Shown piece by piece: positions 8,716 to 18,180 of a stretch of DNA of 64,000 nucleotides (position 1 is the first letter of the stretch; every line of letters starts with the position of its first letter). A program made the position numbers and the translations under genes. Location of the stretch: NCBI GenBank assembly GCA_947501635.1, contig CANMWT010000002.1:372001-436000 (forward strand), in the 5' to 3' direction. A model generated the notes under the pieces. It saw only the letters and a program-made list of their open reading frames with translations, made no database searches and was not told the DNA's origin. Source of the stretch: an uncultured Roseobacter sp. Lineage in GTDB: Bacteria; Pseudomonadota; Alphaproteobacteria; Rhodobacterales; Rhodobacteraceae.

Positions 8716-9135
8716 ATGACAGATGCGCAACACGACACCGGCACTGCCTGGCTGGCCAAAGCTGGGCTGCGTCCAACGCGACAGCGGGTGACCTTGGCCG
8801 CGTTGTTGATCGGCGACGGGCAACATCGCCACGTGACCGCTGAAAGCCTGTTCGCGGCCGCCAAATTGCAGGGCGAAGCGGTGTCGCTGGCGACAGTCTA
8901 CAACACTCTGCGCGCATTTTGTGACGTCGGTCTTGTGCAGGAAGTCACAGTTGATGGGTCAAAAAGCTACTTTGACACCAACACCCATGACCATCCCCAT
9001 TTTTACTGGGAAGATGAAGGCAAGCTGACAGATGCGCCTTCGGAAGATCTGGTCATCGCGCAATTGCCTGACGCGCCCGAAGGGGCCGAGATCGCATCCG
9101 TGGATGTCGTGATCCGGCTGCGTCGCACGCACTAA
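8716..9135 (+). CDS. irr: Fur-family iron response regulator Irr
   Basis: 139 residues. The winged-helix N-terminal part (GLRPTRQRVTLAALL, then HVTAESLFAAA and SLATVYNTLRAF) is Fur-like. The central histidine cluster in DTNTHDHPHFYWEDEG and the short C-terminus lacking the Fur cysteine pairs point to Irr rather than Fur, Zur or PerR. In alphaproteobacteria Irr represses or activates iron and haem genes under iron limitation and is degraded or inactivated upon haem binding. It is divergent from fabA. Confidence 0.9.
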   Translation: MTDAQHDTGTAWLAKAGLRPTRQRVTLAALLIGDGQHRHVTAESLFAAAKLQGEAVSLATVYNTLRAFCDVGLVQEVTVDGSKSYFDTNTHDHPHFYWEDEGKLTDAPSEDLVIAQLPDAPEGAEIASVDVVIRLRRTH

Positions 9136-9233
9136 CCGGCAGGGGGACACCCCGCGTATTTCCTTTTTTTCGAATGTCACTAGCGACGTTGCCGGCGTAT
9201 ACTGGCGTTATGTTCGCCGCTTGCTGCTCTCGC

Positions 9234-10202
9234 TCAGAACCACTGACCCGGCTCCATAAGCCCCAGATCAAGCAATTGGCGTGAATGCCATTCAAACGGT
9301 GCAGAATTGTGCCATGTAAACGTCTGGATATCGAATTTGCTTCCGGGGTTGGATTTGAGGGCCTTGGCTGTACGGAAAGAACAAATCGCGGCGGTCAGGT
9401 TGTGATGCCAAGGACAGGCATAGGTGTTGTATTCTTCATCCGACATCGTGTGGTCGCTGTTTAGGGTGAGCCCTTCCTTTGCGCGAAACAGGCTGATCCG
9501 GTCGATTTTGCGGCGCGTTTCAGGAACATGTTCCTCGAAGCGCCACCGCAACCCACCAAAGAAGTCCAGCTGACGCTCTTTGGGGTGATTATGATTGTCC
9601 GCATCCTTGCGGGCCAGCGCATAGTAACCTGAACGGTCCAGATGGGCGCTATCAAGCGATACCGCGTCCGGGAAACTGGCCAGATCATCCGCGTATAGGT
9701 CGACGACATAGGTCAACATCGCGTCCCTGCGTTCTTCTGTGTGGAAAGCGAGCATTTCGCCCACGCTGCGTGTCTCGCAAAACGGGAAAAACAGGTATTC
9801 AGCGTTGAAACAATAGTAAATCCACTGGCCTCGAGCTGCGGCAATAATCTTGTTGATCGCGTGTTCTACAGCGCCTTCAGCGGTGACGTCATAGTCGACA
9901 CGATGGACGACCGTTTCCAGATCTTTCGGCAAATCAAAGACAGGCGGCATAAAGGCTACAACCGTCTTGAAGCCGGTTTGATGGTGGTGTCGCAGGGTTG
10001 TTGCGACTTCGACATCGTCTTCGACCATGATAAGCGCAATCGGCCCCTTGGAGAGGGTTGCCCTGCCATTCTGCAAGAACGCATCCAGACTGTGGTAGTG
10101 CATCCAGTTCTCCATCGGCGTGATACTGACAGAATCGTGCAATTTCTGGCGCATTGCAAGCCTTGCACGGGCCTGATAGTCAGCCCCCAACACCCCAATC
10201 AC
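9234..10202 (-). CDS. conserved protein of unknown function, possibly glycosyltransferase-like
   Basis: 322 residues, no signal peptide and no membrane segment. An acidic VEDDVEV motif near residue 60 after a hydrophobic strand (IALIMVEDD), and many aromatic and His residues in the second half ([21 protein letters not shown]), suggest a soluble enzyme. It might be a distant glycosyltransferase, but I cannot support that with a conserved motif. The long frame starts with GTG at 10202, only 12 bases from the divergent miaB ATG. A better start may be the ATG at 10154, which has AAGG 6 bases upstream and would give 306 residues. Confidence 0.7.
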   Translation of the reverse strand: MIGVLGADYQARARLAMRQKLHDSVSITPMENWMHYHSLDAFLQNGRATLSKGPIALIMVEDDVEVATTLRHHHQTGFKTVVAFMPPVFDLPKDLETVVHRVDYDVTAEGAVEHAINKIIAAARGQWIYYCFNAEYLFFPFCETRSVGEMLAFHTEERRDAMLTYVVDLYADDLASFPDAVSLDSAHLDRSGYYALARKDADNHNHPKERQLDFFGGLRWRFEEHVPETRRKIDRISLFRAKEGLTLNSDHTMSDEEYNTYACPWHHNLTAAICSFRTAKALKSNPGSKFDIQTFTWHNSAPFEWHSRQLLDLGLMEPGQWF

Positions 10203-10214
10203 CGGAACTGTGCC

Positions 10215-11540
10215 ATGACGACGCCTAAGAAGCTTTTCATCAAGACATACGGCTGCCAGATGAATGTATATGACAGCGAACGCATGGCCGAGACGCTTGG
10301 CGGTGAGGGCTATGTTCAGACAGAGGTCGCCGAAGACGCGGATATGATCCTACTGAACACCTGCCACATCCGTGAAAAGGCGGCTGAGAAAGTCTATTCT
10401 GAACTAGGGCGTCTCAAGCCGCTGAAGGCAGCCAAACCTGATTTGAAGATTGGAGTCGCGGGCTGCGTGGCGCAGGCGGAAGGCGAGGAAATCATGCGTC
10501 GTCAGCCGGCAGTTGATCTTGTGGTTGGTCCGCAGACTTACCACCGGCTGCCGCAGATGGAAGCGGCGCTGCGCCAGGGAAAAAAGGCGCTGGATACGGA
10601 TTTCCCTGAAGAAGACAAGTTTGAAAAGATGAAGTCGCGCCCCAAGGCCAAGCGAGCGCCATCGGCGTTTTTGACTGTGCAGGAGGGCTGCGACAAGTTC
10701 TGCGCCTTTTGCGTGGTGCCCTATACGCGCGGAGCAGAGGTAAGCAGGCCGGTTGATCGCGTGCTTTCAGAGGCGCGCGATCTGGCGTCGCGAGGGGTGC
10801 GCGAAATAACGCTGCTGGGCCAGAACGTGAATGCCTACCATGGAGCGGGCGCGGACGGGTCCGAAAAAACGCTGGCCGACCTGATCTGGGCGTTGAATGA
10901 AGTGGAGGGTTTGGAGCGTATACGTTTCACAACATCACACCCCAATGACATGCAGGATGACCTGCTTCAAGCGCACCGCGATTGCCCCAAGCTGATGCCC
11001 TATCTGCACCTGCCTGTGCAATCGGGTTCAGACAAGATTCTCAAGCGGATGAACCGAAGCCATACCGCAGAAAGCTATTTGCAGATCATCGACCGTTTGC
11101 GCGCGGCGCGGCCTGATATCCTGTTGTCAGGTGACTTCATCGTGGGCTTTCCAGAAGAAACTGAAGAGGACTTTCAGGCGACCCTGGAACTGATCCGGCA
11201 GGTCAATTACGGCTACGCCTATTCGTTCAAATACTCGACCCGTCCCGGTACGCCAGCGGCTGAGCGGGCGCAGGTTGACCCTGATGAAGCGGACGACCGC
11301 CTGCAACGCATTCAGGCGCTGATAACCGAGCAGCAGCAAGCCATACAGGCGTCGATGGTCGGAAGAGATTTAAACGTTCTGATTGAAAAACCGGGCCGTT
11401 TCGATGGCCAGATGGTTGGCAAATCCGAATATCTGCACGCGGTGCATATCGACGACAGTACCGCGAAAATCGGGGATATCGTGCCCGTGAGAATCACGGA
11501 AGCGAAAAGAAACTCGCTTGCAGCGGTCACACGCGAATAA
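10215..11540 (+). CDS. miaB: tRNA-2-methylthio-N6-dimethylallyladenosine synthase
   Basis: 441 residues. The N-terminal MTTase domain carries its three cluster cysteines ([32 protein letters not shown]). The radical SAM domain has CDKFCAFC (Cys-x3-Cys-x2-Cys) followed by VVPYTRG. The C-terminal region is the TRAM RNA-binding domain ([19 protein letters not shown]). The enzyme uses two 4Fe-4S clusters to add a methylthio group to i6A37 of tRNAs reading UNN codons. The start ATG is chosen from the family opening; the frame is open further upstream. Confidence 0.95.
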   Translation: MTTPKKLFIKTYGCQMNVYDSERMAETLGGEGYVQTEVAEDADMILLNTCHIREKAAEKVYSELGRLKPLKAAKPDLKIGVAGCVAQAEGEEIMRRQPAVDLVVGPQTYHRLPQMEAALRQGKKALDTDFPEEDKFEKMKSRPKAKRAPSAFLTVQEGCDKFCAFCVVPYTRGAEVSRPVDRVLSEARDLASRGVREITLLGQNVNAYHGAGADGSEKTLADLIWALNEVEGLERIRFTTSHPNDMQDDLLQAHRDCPKLMPYLHLPVQSGSDKILKRMNRSHTAESYLQIIDRLRAARPDILLSGDFIVGFPEETEEDFQATLELIRQVNYGYAYSFKYSTRPGTPAAERAQVDPDEADDRLQRIQALITEQQQAIQASMVGRDLNVLIEKPGRFDGQMVGKSEYLHAVHIDDSTAKIGDIVPVRITEAKRNSLAAVTRE

Positions 11541-11722
11541 AGGTAAACTTTGCACAATTATGCCAAAATCTCGCCACAGTTGGTCAAGTGGTGCCAGTTG
11601 AGCGACAATGAGGGCGATAACTTGCGCGAGGCGCGTTTCAAATTTATTTAGAGTTTCGTAGCCCGATTGTCGCCCGCAAGTGTAAGCGCGGGTGGGGCTG
11701 CGCGTTAGATGAGGAATTGGTA

Positions 11723-12298
11723 ATGATTAAACGGTATGCATCCTGGGGCTGGCAGTCCGCGCTTGCGCTCTGCAGTGCCGCGATGATCGCACATGGCGGC
11801 GGCGCTGTGGCACAAACTGCATCGCAATCGGGGCTCGACAAGGGCCAGTACATCCCGAATGTCTGGGTAGACCCTGACGGCTGCGAACATTGGGTGATGG
11901 ACGACGGTATCGAAGGGTATATGACCCCGCACGTCACGCGGGACGGTAAACCGGTCTGCCGCGACGGCAACATCTGCGCGTTGATCAAAACCGATACCTT
12001 CTTCGAAACGGACAAATTCGACATTAACACTGATGGTGTCGAACGCCTGACACGGTTTTTTCAGCAGTCGGAGTTTCGGACCTTTTCAATTGCGGGCCAC
12101 ACTGACAGCGTAGCTTCCGACGCTTACAACATGACGTTGTCCCGCAACCGTGCCGAAGCGGTCGCGGCAGTGGCACGGGCTGCCGGCGCGCGAATCTCAA
12201 GCGTTACCGGCTATGGCGAACGCAAACCGGCTGCATCAAACGCGACACCAAACGGACGGGCGCTGAACCGTCGCGTCGAAGTCATGTGTGTCAGATGA
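11723..12298 (+). CDS. OmpA-family outer membrane/peptidoglycan-binding protein
   Basis: 191 residues. A signal peptide (about residues 1-30, ending GGGAVA) leads into a short domain, residues 46-80, with the motif WVDPDGCEHW then DDGIEGY and KPVC. From about residue 88 an OmpA C-terminal domain follows (FDINTDGVERL, GHTDS, LSRNRAEAV, GYGERKP), which binds diaminopimelate in peptidoglycan. The ATG at 11723 has GAGGA 7 bases upstream. It is followed after 11 bases by a lipoprotein gene that repeats the WVDPxGCxHW domain, so the two are probably one operon and partners in the envelope. Confidence 0.85.
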   Translation: MIKRYASWGWQSALALCSAAMIAHGGGAVAQTASQSGLDKGQYIPNVWVDPDGCEHWVMDDGIEGYMTPHVTRDGKPVCRDGNICALIKTDTFFETDKFDINTDGVERLTRFFQQSEFRTFSIAGHTDSVASDAYNMTLSRNRAEAVAAVARAAGARISSVTGYGERKPAASNATPNGRALNRRVEVMCVR

Positions 12299-12309
12299 GG
12301 AGCGCGGGA

Positions 12310-12618
12310 ATGTCACGGAACATCATAAGTCTGGCCCTAGTCGCAGTTCTGGTATCGGCTTGCGCCGAAATCGGCCCAAGCAAGGGCGCTGACGACGGCA
12401 TCATTGACAGCAAGGAACTGACGCAGCTGCGCGCGGGTATCTGGGTTGATCCCAACGGGTGCGACCACTGGATCATTGATGACGGGGTCGAAGGATACCT
12501 CTCGGCGCGTCTGGATCGTCGGACCGGCAAACCCGTGTGTTCGGGCATTGCACCACCGACACAGACTGTCGGTGATTTCAAAGGCGGTGCGACGGTGATC
12601 ATCGGGGATACATTCTGA
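12310..12618 (+). CDS. small lipoprotein sharing the WVDPxGCxHW domain
   Basis: 102 residues. The signal peptide ends in a lipobox (VLVSAC), with Cys18 as the lipidated residue. Residues 44-80 carry a domain (WVDPNGCDHWIIDDGVEGYL, then GKPVC) that closely matches the one in the OmpA-like protein encoded just upstream. It has no OmpA domain. GAGG stands about 12 bases before the ATG, directly after the previous stop. The longer frame from 12286 overlaps the upstream gene and lacks a good signal. Function is unknown; it is probably an outer-membrane lipoprotein acting with its neighbour. Confidence 0.8.
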   Translation: MSRNIISLALVAVLVSACAEIGPSKGADDGIIDSKELTQLRAGIWVDPNGCDHWIIDDGVEGYLSARLDRRTGKPVCSGIAPPTQTVGDFKGGATVIIGDTF

Positions 12619-12749
12619 TCCTTTCGTTGGCGAATGGGCCCACCGGCTGCGCGCAATTCGCATAAGCGGGAATTTTCTGCCAAGGGCGCTTGCGCTCGGC
12701 GCGGGGAATTGGCACCGTCAGGGCGACTCATACGCGCAAGGAGCAGCAT

Positions 12750-13766
12750 TTGGCGCCCAGTGATCCAAGCCCGACCGATACGTTGACCGCAGCGCCCGGT
12801 GGCACCGTGGAATTTCCTGATAACCGTCTGCTAATAGACCTCTGTGGCCCCTATGATGCCAATCTGGCGCAGATTGAAAAAGCATTGAGCGTGCAGATCG
12901 TCCGGCGCGGCAATCAACTGGCCGTCGTGGGCGAGCTTGACGCCCAGACGGATGCGATCCGTGTGCTTCACGCGCTTTACGCGCGCCTTGAAAGCGGTCG
13001 GGTTGTCGAGGCCGGTGATGTGGACCGCGAGTTACGCATGGGGCCTTTCGACGAGGTGGCAGCGCCGGAAAACGGCGACCAGCTGGAGATGCCCATAGGC
13101 AGCAGGGTCGAAATTCAGACCCGGAAAAAGCGGGTCGAACCACGCACGGATGCGCAAAAAGCCTATGTGCAGTCGCTTTTCAACAACGAGCTCGCCTTCG
13201 GCATCGGGCCTGCGGGTACGGGGAAAACCTATCTTGCGGTCGCGGTGGGTGTGTCGATGTTTCTGTCCGGTCAGGTCGACAAAATTATCCTGTCGCGTCC
13301 CGCTGTCGAAGCAGGTGAACGTTTGGGCTTTTTGCCCGGTGATATGAAGGACAAGGTCGATCCTTACATGCAGCCGCTCTATGATGCGCTTGGTGATTTT
13401 CTGCCGGGCAAACAACTGGCGCGCCTGATCGAGGAAAAGCAGATCGAAATCGCACCTCTTGCCTTTATGCGCGGACGTACGCTGTCTAATGCCTTTGTTG
13501 TTCTGGATGAGGCGCAGAACGCCACGACCATGCAAATGAAGATGTTCCTCACGAGGCTGGGCGAAGGCTCGCGTATGGTGATCACAGGAGACCGCACGCA
13601 GATTGACCTGCCCCGCGGGACGGCCTCGGGTCTTGCTGATGCGGAGCGGTTGCTCAAAACCATTCCCAACATCAGCTTCAACTACTTCACGTCCAAAGAT
13701 GTGGTGCGCCACCCGCTGGTCGCAGCGATCATCGAAGCCTATGAGGCCGACCAGCCCGCTGGCTGA
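12750..13766 (+). CDS. phoH: PhoH-like ATPase (YbeZ)
   Basis: 338 residues if started at the TTG at 12750, which has AAGGAG 6 bases upstream; the frame is open back to 12690. An N-terminal KH-like part is followed by the PhoH NTPase domain with Walker A GPAGTGKTYLA, SRPAVEAGERLGFLPGD and Walker B VVLDEAQN. It is immediately upstream of ybeY, as in most bacteria, where YbeZ and YbeY act together in rRNA maturation and RNA quality control. Direct phosphate-starvation regulation is not apparent from the sequence. Confidence 0.92.
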   Translation: MAPSDPSPTDTLTAAPGGTVEFPDNRLLIDLCGPYDANLAQIEKALSVQIVRRGNQLAVVGELDAQTDAIRVLHALYARLESGRVVEAGDVDRELRMGPFDEVAAPENGDQLEMPIGSRVEIQTRKKRVEPRTDAQKAYVQSLFNNELAFGIGPAGTGKTYLAVAVGVSMFLSGQVDKIILSRPAVEAGERLGFLPGDMKDKVDPYMQPLYDALGDFLPGKQLARLIEEKQIEIAPLAFMRGRTLSNAFVVLDEAQNATTMQMKMFLTRLGEGSRMVITGDRTQIDLPRGTASGLADAERLLKTIPNISFNYFTSKDVVRHPLVAAIIEAYEADQPAG

Positions 13767-13790
13767 GCGGATCGTGTCACGGGGGTTGGC

Positions 13791-14294
13791 GTGGACTTAG
13801 ACATTCTGGTTGAAGACGACCGTTGGACGTCCTGCGAGCTTGAGGCACTTGCTGGCAGGGCCGTTGCAGAGACACTCGCGTTTCTTGAGGTCGATGGGGA
13901 AGCAGTCGAAGTATCGCTTCTGGCGTGCGACGACGCGCGGATCGTCGTACTTAACGGTGAGTTTCGCGAAAAGCCGCAGCCAACCAACGTGCTTAGCTGG
14001 CCCGCCGAAGACCTGTCGGCCGACGCAGCAGGCGACCATCCAAAGCCTGCAAAAGCGGGCCCCGACGGTGTTATCGCCCTTGGCGATATCGCGATAGCCT
14101 ATGACACTTGCGCGCGAGAAGCAGCCGAAATGGGCAAGCCGATCGAGACGCATGTGACCCATTTGATCGTGCACGGCGTGCTGCACCTGTTGGGCTTTGA
14201 CCACATTGATGACGCGGATGCAGCCCTGATGCAGGGTTTTGAAACCAAAATACTTGGCAAAATGGGTCTGGATGACCCATATAGGGAGAAGTAG
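13791..14294 (+). CDS. ybeY: endoribonuclease YbeY, rRNA maturation factor
   Basis: 167 residues. The zinc-binding signature is intact: [18 protein letters not shown] contains the H-x3-H-x5-H triad. PTNVLSWP and the [11 protein letters not shown] strand are further family marks. YbeY takes part in 16S rRNA 3' end processing and 70S quality control with PhoH/YbeZ. It begins with GTG 24 bases after phoH; the next gene starts 35 bases later, so phoH-ybeY-corC-lnt form one operon. Confidence 0.93.
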   Translation: MDLDILVEDDRWTSCELEALAGRAVAETLAFLEVDGEAVEVSLLACDDARIVVLNGEFREKPQPTNVLSWPAEDLSADAAGDHPKPAKAGPDGVIALGDIAIAYDTCAREAAEMGKPIETHVTHLIVHGVLHLLGFDHIDDADAALMQGFETKILGKMGLDDPYREK

Positions 14295-14329
14295 GCGGCA
14301 CTGCCGTTTTTTATTCAGCACAGGACCCA

Positions 14330-15226
14330 ATGGGCGACAACGACGGATCATCTGAGGCAGCGCAACGCGCGCGTGACGAAAAACCTAATTCACAAGACAC
14401 TGATGCAGCACGACAGGGCGGTTTCTTTAGCCGTGTGTTTGAGGCACTGAACCCTTCCGAGGACGCGGAGGATCAAGCGGAAACGGGCCCAACGCCGGCC
14501 CAGTTGCGCACGCATGGAATGATGAACCTGCGTCGCATGCGTGTCGAAGACGTGATGGTGCCGAAAGCTGACATCACAGCGGTACCAGACACAACAAGCC
14601 TGAAAGAAGCGGTCGCGATTTTCAAAGAAAGCGGATTGACCCGTTTGCCGGTGTTTGAAGGCACTCTTGATACGCCGGTTGGCTTCTTGCACCTCAAAGA
14701 CCTGGCGCTGACACATGGCTTTAACGGTGGCGGGCACGACTTTGACCTGCGCGCCATGCTGCGCCCGTTGCTTTTTGTGCCGCCTTCCATGACCATCGGG
14801 GTTTTGCTGACCAAGATGCAGGCCGAACGGCGCCATATGGCGCTGGTGATTGATGAATATGGCGGCGTGGACGGGTTGGTCACCATCGAAGACCTCATCG
14901 AACAGGTTATCGGCGAGATCGAAGATGAGCATGACGTGGATGAGGGGCTGTACTTCACCGAAGAAAAACCGGGCTGTTATCTGGCACTTGCCAAAACACC
15001 TTTGGAAGATTTCGAAGCTGAACTTGGCCGCTCGCTGACTGACCACGAAGAGGTCGACGAGGAAGAAATAGAGACGCTGGGCGGGCTCGTTTTTATGCTT
15101 TCGGGACGGGTGCCTGCGCGCGGTGAAGTTGTCGTCCACCCAAATGGTCCCGAATTCGAAGTCATAGATGCAGACCCGCGCCGCATCAAAAGGCTGCGGG
15201 TGCGCACCGAACCGCGTTCGGCGTGA
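14330..15226 (+). CDS. corC: CBS-domain transporter-associated protein (CorC/TlyC family)
   Basis: 298 residues. After a polar, probably disordered N-terminus, two CBS domains follow (RMRVEDVMVPKADITAVPD and the second near LRPLLFVPPSM; VIDEYGGVDGLVTIEDLIEQV). The C-terminal CorC_HlyC domain (LEDFEAELGRSL, ETLGGLVF, GEVV) completes it. There is no DUF21 membrane domain, so it is a soluble CorC-type protein. It is placed as usual between ybeY and lnt. Suggested roles in this family are magnesium/cobalt efflux and ribosome-linked functions. Its stop overlaps the lnt start by 4 bases (GTGA). Confidence 0.9.
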   Translation: MGDNDGSSEAAQRARDEKPNSQDTDAARQGGFFSRVFEALNPSEDAEDQAETGPTPAQLRTHGMMNLRRMRVEDVMVPKADITAVPDTTSLKEAVAIFKESGLTRLPVFEGTLDTPVGFLHLKDLALTHGFNGGGHDFDLRAMLRPLLFVPPSMTIGVLLTKMQAERRHMALVIDEYGGVDGLVTIEDLIEQVIGEIEDEHDVDEGLYFTEEKPGCYLALAKTPLEDFEAELGRSLTDHEEVDEEEIETLGGLVFMLSGRVPARGEVVVHPNGPEFEVIDADPRRIKRLRVRTEPRSA

Positions 15227-16773
15227 CCGCAGGGGGCGCGCAGGGGCAGGGGGCCGTTGCGGGGCGTCTGAGCGCACTACCAGTAGCACTGCAGGCGCTT
15301 ATCGCTGCTATGTTGGGCGCGCTGGCAGCTTTTGGTCAGGCGCCCTATCACCATCCGGTGGTTTTTCTGCTGGCGGTGGCTGCCGCTTTTGCATTCTGGC
15401 GGGCTCAGGTGACCCGCCGCGCCGCAGCCGCGGTCGGCTGGGCCTTTGGTGTTGGCTATTTCGCGCATGCGCTGATCTGGATTTTGGAGCCATTTCAGGT
15501 GGATGTGGCCCGGCACGGATGGATGGCCCCTTTCGCGCTCCTGTTTCTCAGCAGTGGCCTTGCGCTTTTCTGGGGGGCGGCATTCTGGGCCGCGCGTGTG
15601 GCATCGGCCTCGGCAATTGTGTTGGTGTTGACATGGACCGGCGCAGAAATGTTGAGAGCGTATATCTTTACCGGTTTTCCCTGGGCAGGCCCTGCGCAAA
15701 TACTTGTGGAGGGGCCTGTCTCGCGGTTGCTTGCCCTATTCGGGCCACATGGCGCGACGCTCATCTTGCTGCTTTGCGCCTGGGCGCTTTCTTTGCCTGC
15801 AAATGCCGCGCGCAAATGGACTATGCGCGGGGGGCAGGCTGCCCTTTTCGCGGGGCTGATGCTGGCCTTCTACCTGCCGTTGGCGATTGCGCCGGCAACA
15901 CTGACCGATAATCGCGTGCGACTTATCCAGCCCAACGCGGAGCAACACCTGAAATGGCAACCGCAAAACGCTGAATTGTTTTTTAGTCGGCAGTTGCAAT
16001 TGACGGCCGCGCCACCGGCAGAAGACGGTCAGGCCCCAAATTTGATCGTTTGGCCGGAGACGGCGATCCCCTGGACGTTGAACACAGCCGCGCCGGCGCT
16101 CGCCGAGATCGCCCGCGCCAGTGGCGGCGTGCCGGTGGCGCTTGGCCTTTTGCGGTTCGAGGGAGAGAGCCTACGCAATGCGATGGCGGTTCTGGGCCCG
16201 GATGGTGAGCCCCTTGCTGTCTATGACAAGCACCATCTGGTGCCCTTCGGAGAGTACATTCCCTTTGCCCAGCTTGCACGGCGCTTCGGGGTACGGGGGC
16301 TGGTCGAGCAGATGTCGGGTTTTTCAGCGGGACCCGGGCCGCGACTGGTTGACTTCGGTGCGATGGGTCAGGCCTTGCCGCTGATCTGCTACGAGGCCGT
16401 GTTCGCGCATGAAGTAAACAACGCGCCAGAGCGTCCCTCATTTTTGCTGCAGCTGACCAATGACGCGTGGTTCGGCACGTATGCTGGGCCGCAACAGCAT
16501 CTCGCGCAAGCGCGAATGCGCGCCATTGAACAGGGCCTGCCGCTGGTGCGGGCCGCCAACACAGGCATTTCAGCAGCAATCGATCCCTATGGTCGCATCC
16601 TGTCGAGCTTGCCGCTGGGGCAGGCGGGTTTTGTGGATGCGCAAATGCCCGCGCCGTTGGCGCCCACGCTGTATAGCCGAACGGGGGATGCACCATTTGT
16701 AATTCTTTTGGCGCTAGGGCTGCTGGCCACTTTTGCGCGCAGCCTGCGCAGGCCACCCCAAAAAGGCGATTGA
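15223..16773 (+). CDS. lnt: apolipoprotein N-acyltransferase
   Basis: 516 residues. Several membrane segments in the first 220 residues precede a nitrilase-like periplasmic domain with the Glu-Lys-Cys triad: VWPETAIPW, YDKHHLVPFGEYIP and LICYEAVF. A last hydrophobic segment is at the C-terminus. Lnt adds the third acyl chain to the N-terminal Cys of lipoproteins, such as the one encoded at 12310, in the inner membrane. The GTG start overlaps the corC stop, indicating translational coupling. Confidence 0.94.
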   Translation: MTAGGAQGQGAVAGRLSALPVALQALIAAMLGALAAFGQAPYHHPVVFLLAVAAAFAFWRAQVTRRAAAAVGWAFGVGYFAHALIWILEPFQVDVARHGWMAPFALLFLSSGLALFWGAAFWAARVASASAIVLVLTWTGAEMLRAYIFTGFPWAGPAQILVEGPVSRLLALFGPHGATLILLLCAWALSLPANAARKWTMRGGQAALFAGLMLAFYLPLAIAPATLTDNRVRLIQPNAEQHLKWQPQNAELFFSRQLQLTAAPPAEDGQAPNLIVWPETAIPWTLNTAAPALAEIARASGGVPVALGLLRFEGESLRNAMAVLGPDGEPLAVYDKHHLVPFGEYIPFAQLARRFGVRGLVEQMSGFSAGPGPRLVDFGAMGQALPLICYEAVFAHEVNNAPERPSFLLQLTNDAWFGTYAGPQQHLAQARMRAIEQGLPLVRAANTGISAAIDPYGRILSSLPLGQAGFVDAQMPAPLAPTLYSRTGDAPFVILLALGLLATFARSLRRPPQKGD

Positions 16774-16807
16774 CCGCAACCCGGTGCCCGCGTAAGCACT
16801 TGCGACG

Positions 16808-16854
16808 GACCACAACGGCTTCCTGACGTGGTCTTCTTGTTTTTGTATTGGAGC
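16808..16854 (+). promoter_or_regulatory. SAM/SAH riboswitch in the metK leader
   Basis: A short leader directly before metK folds as a hairpin (GACCAC at 16808-16813 with GTGGTC at 16828-16833) whose loop contains AACGGCTTCCTGAC. The loop segment GCTTCC (16818-16823) can pair with GGAGC (16850-16854) to close a pseudoknot. GGAG is the metK Shine-Dalgarno sequence, so ligand binding would hide it. The conserved loop and the TATTGGAGCA 3' part match what I recall of the SAM/SAH riboswitch, which is known from Rhodobacterales metK leaders. It is expected to lower metK translation when S-adenosylmethionine is high. Confidence 0.85.
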
Positions 16855-16859
16855 ATAAA

Positions 16860-18041
16860 ATGTCACGCAAGAATTATACGTTTACGTCGGAGTCCGTTTC
16901 TGAAGGACATCCGGACAAAGTCTGCGACCGCATCTCGGATGCAGTGTTGGATGCTTTTTTGGCGCAAGAGCCTGAGGCCCGCGTGGCAGCAGAAACCTTT
17001 GCAACTACCAACCGTGTCGTCATTGGCGGGGAAGTCGGACTGTCGGATCAGGCCAAGTTGCACGACTACATGGGCCGCATCGAAGAGATTGCGCGCGCCT
17101 GTATCAAGGACATCGGGTATGAGCAGGATAAGTTTCACTACGCGACTTGTGAGGTCACGAACCTGTTGCACGAGCAATCCGCGCACATCGCGCAGGGGGT
17201 AGACGCTGCGGCTGACAAAGAAGAAGGCGCAGGCGATCAGGGTATCATGTTCGGCTTTGCCACGAACGAAACGCCCGAGTTGATGCCAGCGCCCATTCAT
17301 TACGCGCATGCTATCTTGCGACGTCTGGCGGAGGTGCGCAAAGACGGCACCGAACCCACATTGCGCCCCGATGCAAAAAGTCAGCTTTCCGTGCGTTACG
17401 CTGATGGCAAACCTGTGGGCGTCAGCTCGATCGTCTTGTCAACGCAGCATGCAGATGAGAGCCAGACCTCTGACGACATCCGTGCCATCGTTGAGCCCTA
17501 CATCCGTGAAGTACTGCCGGACGGCTGGATCACCGAAGAGACCGACTGGTGGGTCAACCCGACGGGGACTTTTGTCATCGGGGGGCCGGACGGCGATGCG
17601 GGACTAACCGGTCGCAAGATCATCGTCGACACATATGGGGGGGCGGCGCCGCACGGGGGCGGCGCGTTTTCGGGTAAAGATCCTACAAAGGTGGACCGAT
17701 CGGCAGCCTATGTGGCGCGCTATCTTGCCAAAAACGTTGTAGCCGCCGGACTGGCTGACAAATGCACGATCCAGCTCAGCTATGCCATTGGCGTGTCCAA
17801 GCCGCTGTCGATCTACTGCGATACCTTCGGCACAAGCGAGGTGGATGAAGCAGCGATCGAGACAGCCATCGGGCAGATCATTGATCTGACGCCACGCGGC
17901 ATTCGTGAACACCTTCAGCTGAACAAGCCGATTTACCAGCGTACCGCTGCCTATGGGCATTTCGGCCGCACGCCGGAAGCCGATGGCGGGTTCAGCTGGG
18001 AGAAAACGGACCTGACCGAAGCCCTAAAGGCCGCGCTGTGA
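16860..18041 (+). CDS. metK: S-adenosylmethionine synthetase
   Basis: 393 residues. Family motifs include [19 protein letters not shown] at the N-terminus, [10 protein letters not shown] with its nearby acidic residues, and [19 protein letters not shown], which closes the active site. The enzyme makes S-adenosylmethionine from methionine and ATP, using magnesium and potassium. The ATG at 16860 was chosen because GGAG sits 6 bases upstream and lies inside the riboswitch pseudoknot. A TTG at 16848 would place the start within that element and is unlikely. SAM from this enzyme is used by TrmB and MiaB in the window. Confidence 0.96.
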   Translation: MSRKNYTFTSESVSEGHPDKVCDRISDAVLDAFLAQEPEARVAAETFATTNRVVIGGEVGLSDQAKLHDYMGRIEEIARACIKDIGYEQDKFHYATCEVTNLLHEQSAHIAQGVDAAADKEEGAGDQGIMFGFATNETPELMPAPIHYAHAILRRLAEVRKDGTEPTLRPDAKSQLSVRYADGKPVGVSSIVLSTQHADESQTSDDIRAIVEPYIREVLPDGWITEETDWWVNPTGTFVIGGPDGDAGLTGRKIIVDTYGGAAPHGGGAFSGKDPTKVDRSAAYVARYLAKNVVAAGLADKCTIQLSYAIGVSKPLSIYCDTFGTSEVDEAAIETAIGQIIDLTPRGIREHLQLNKPIYQRTAAYGHFGRTPEADGGFSWEKTDLTEALKAAL

Positions 18042-18076
18042 TCCGAATGCGCAGCTGCGCTGCACGCCATTTCTGA

Positions 18077-18101
18077 GCGAACGCCGCAAGGCGGGGTTCG
18101 C
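18077..18101. terminator. stem-loop between convergent metK and response regulator genes
   Basis: An 11-base-pair stem with one mismatch (arms 18077-18087 and 18091-18101, loop AAG) lies 36 bases after the metK stop. No T-tract follows on either strand, so it may be a weak or rho-assisted terminator or an mRNA 3' stabiliser. Confidence 0.35.
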
Positions 18102-18180
18102 CGCGAATGTCTTGCACTGTGTCTACCTTTCGAGCCGCCGCGCATTTTTCCTGTTCTGTGCGGGCGCGACCCTGGATGGG

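Noticed and set aside
9140-9172. GGGG/CCCC pairing and T-run after irr
   Set aside because: The stem is only four base pairs and the T-run is about 12 bases away, too weak to call a terminator.
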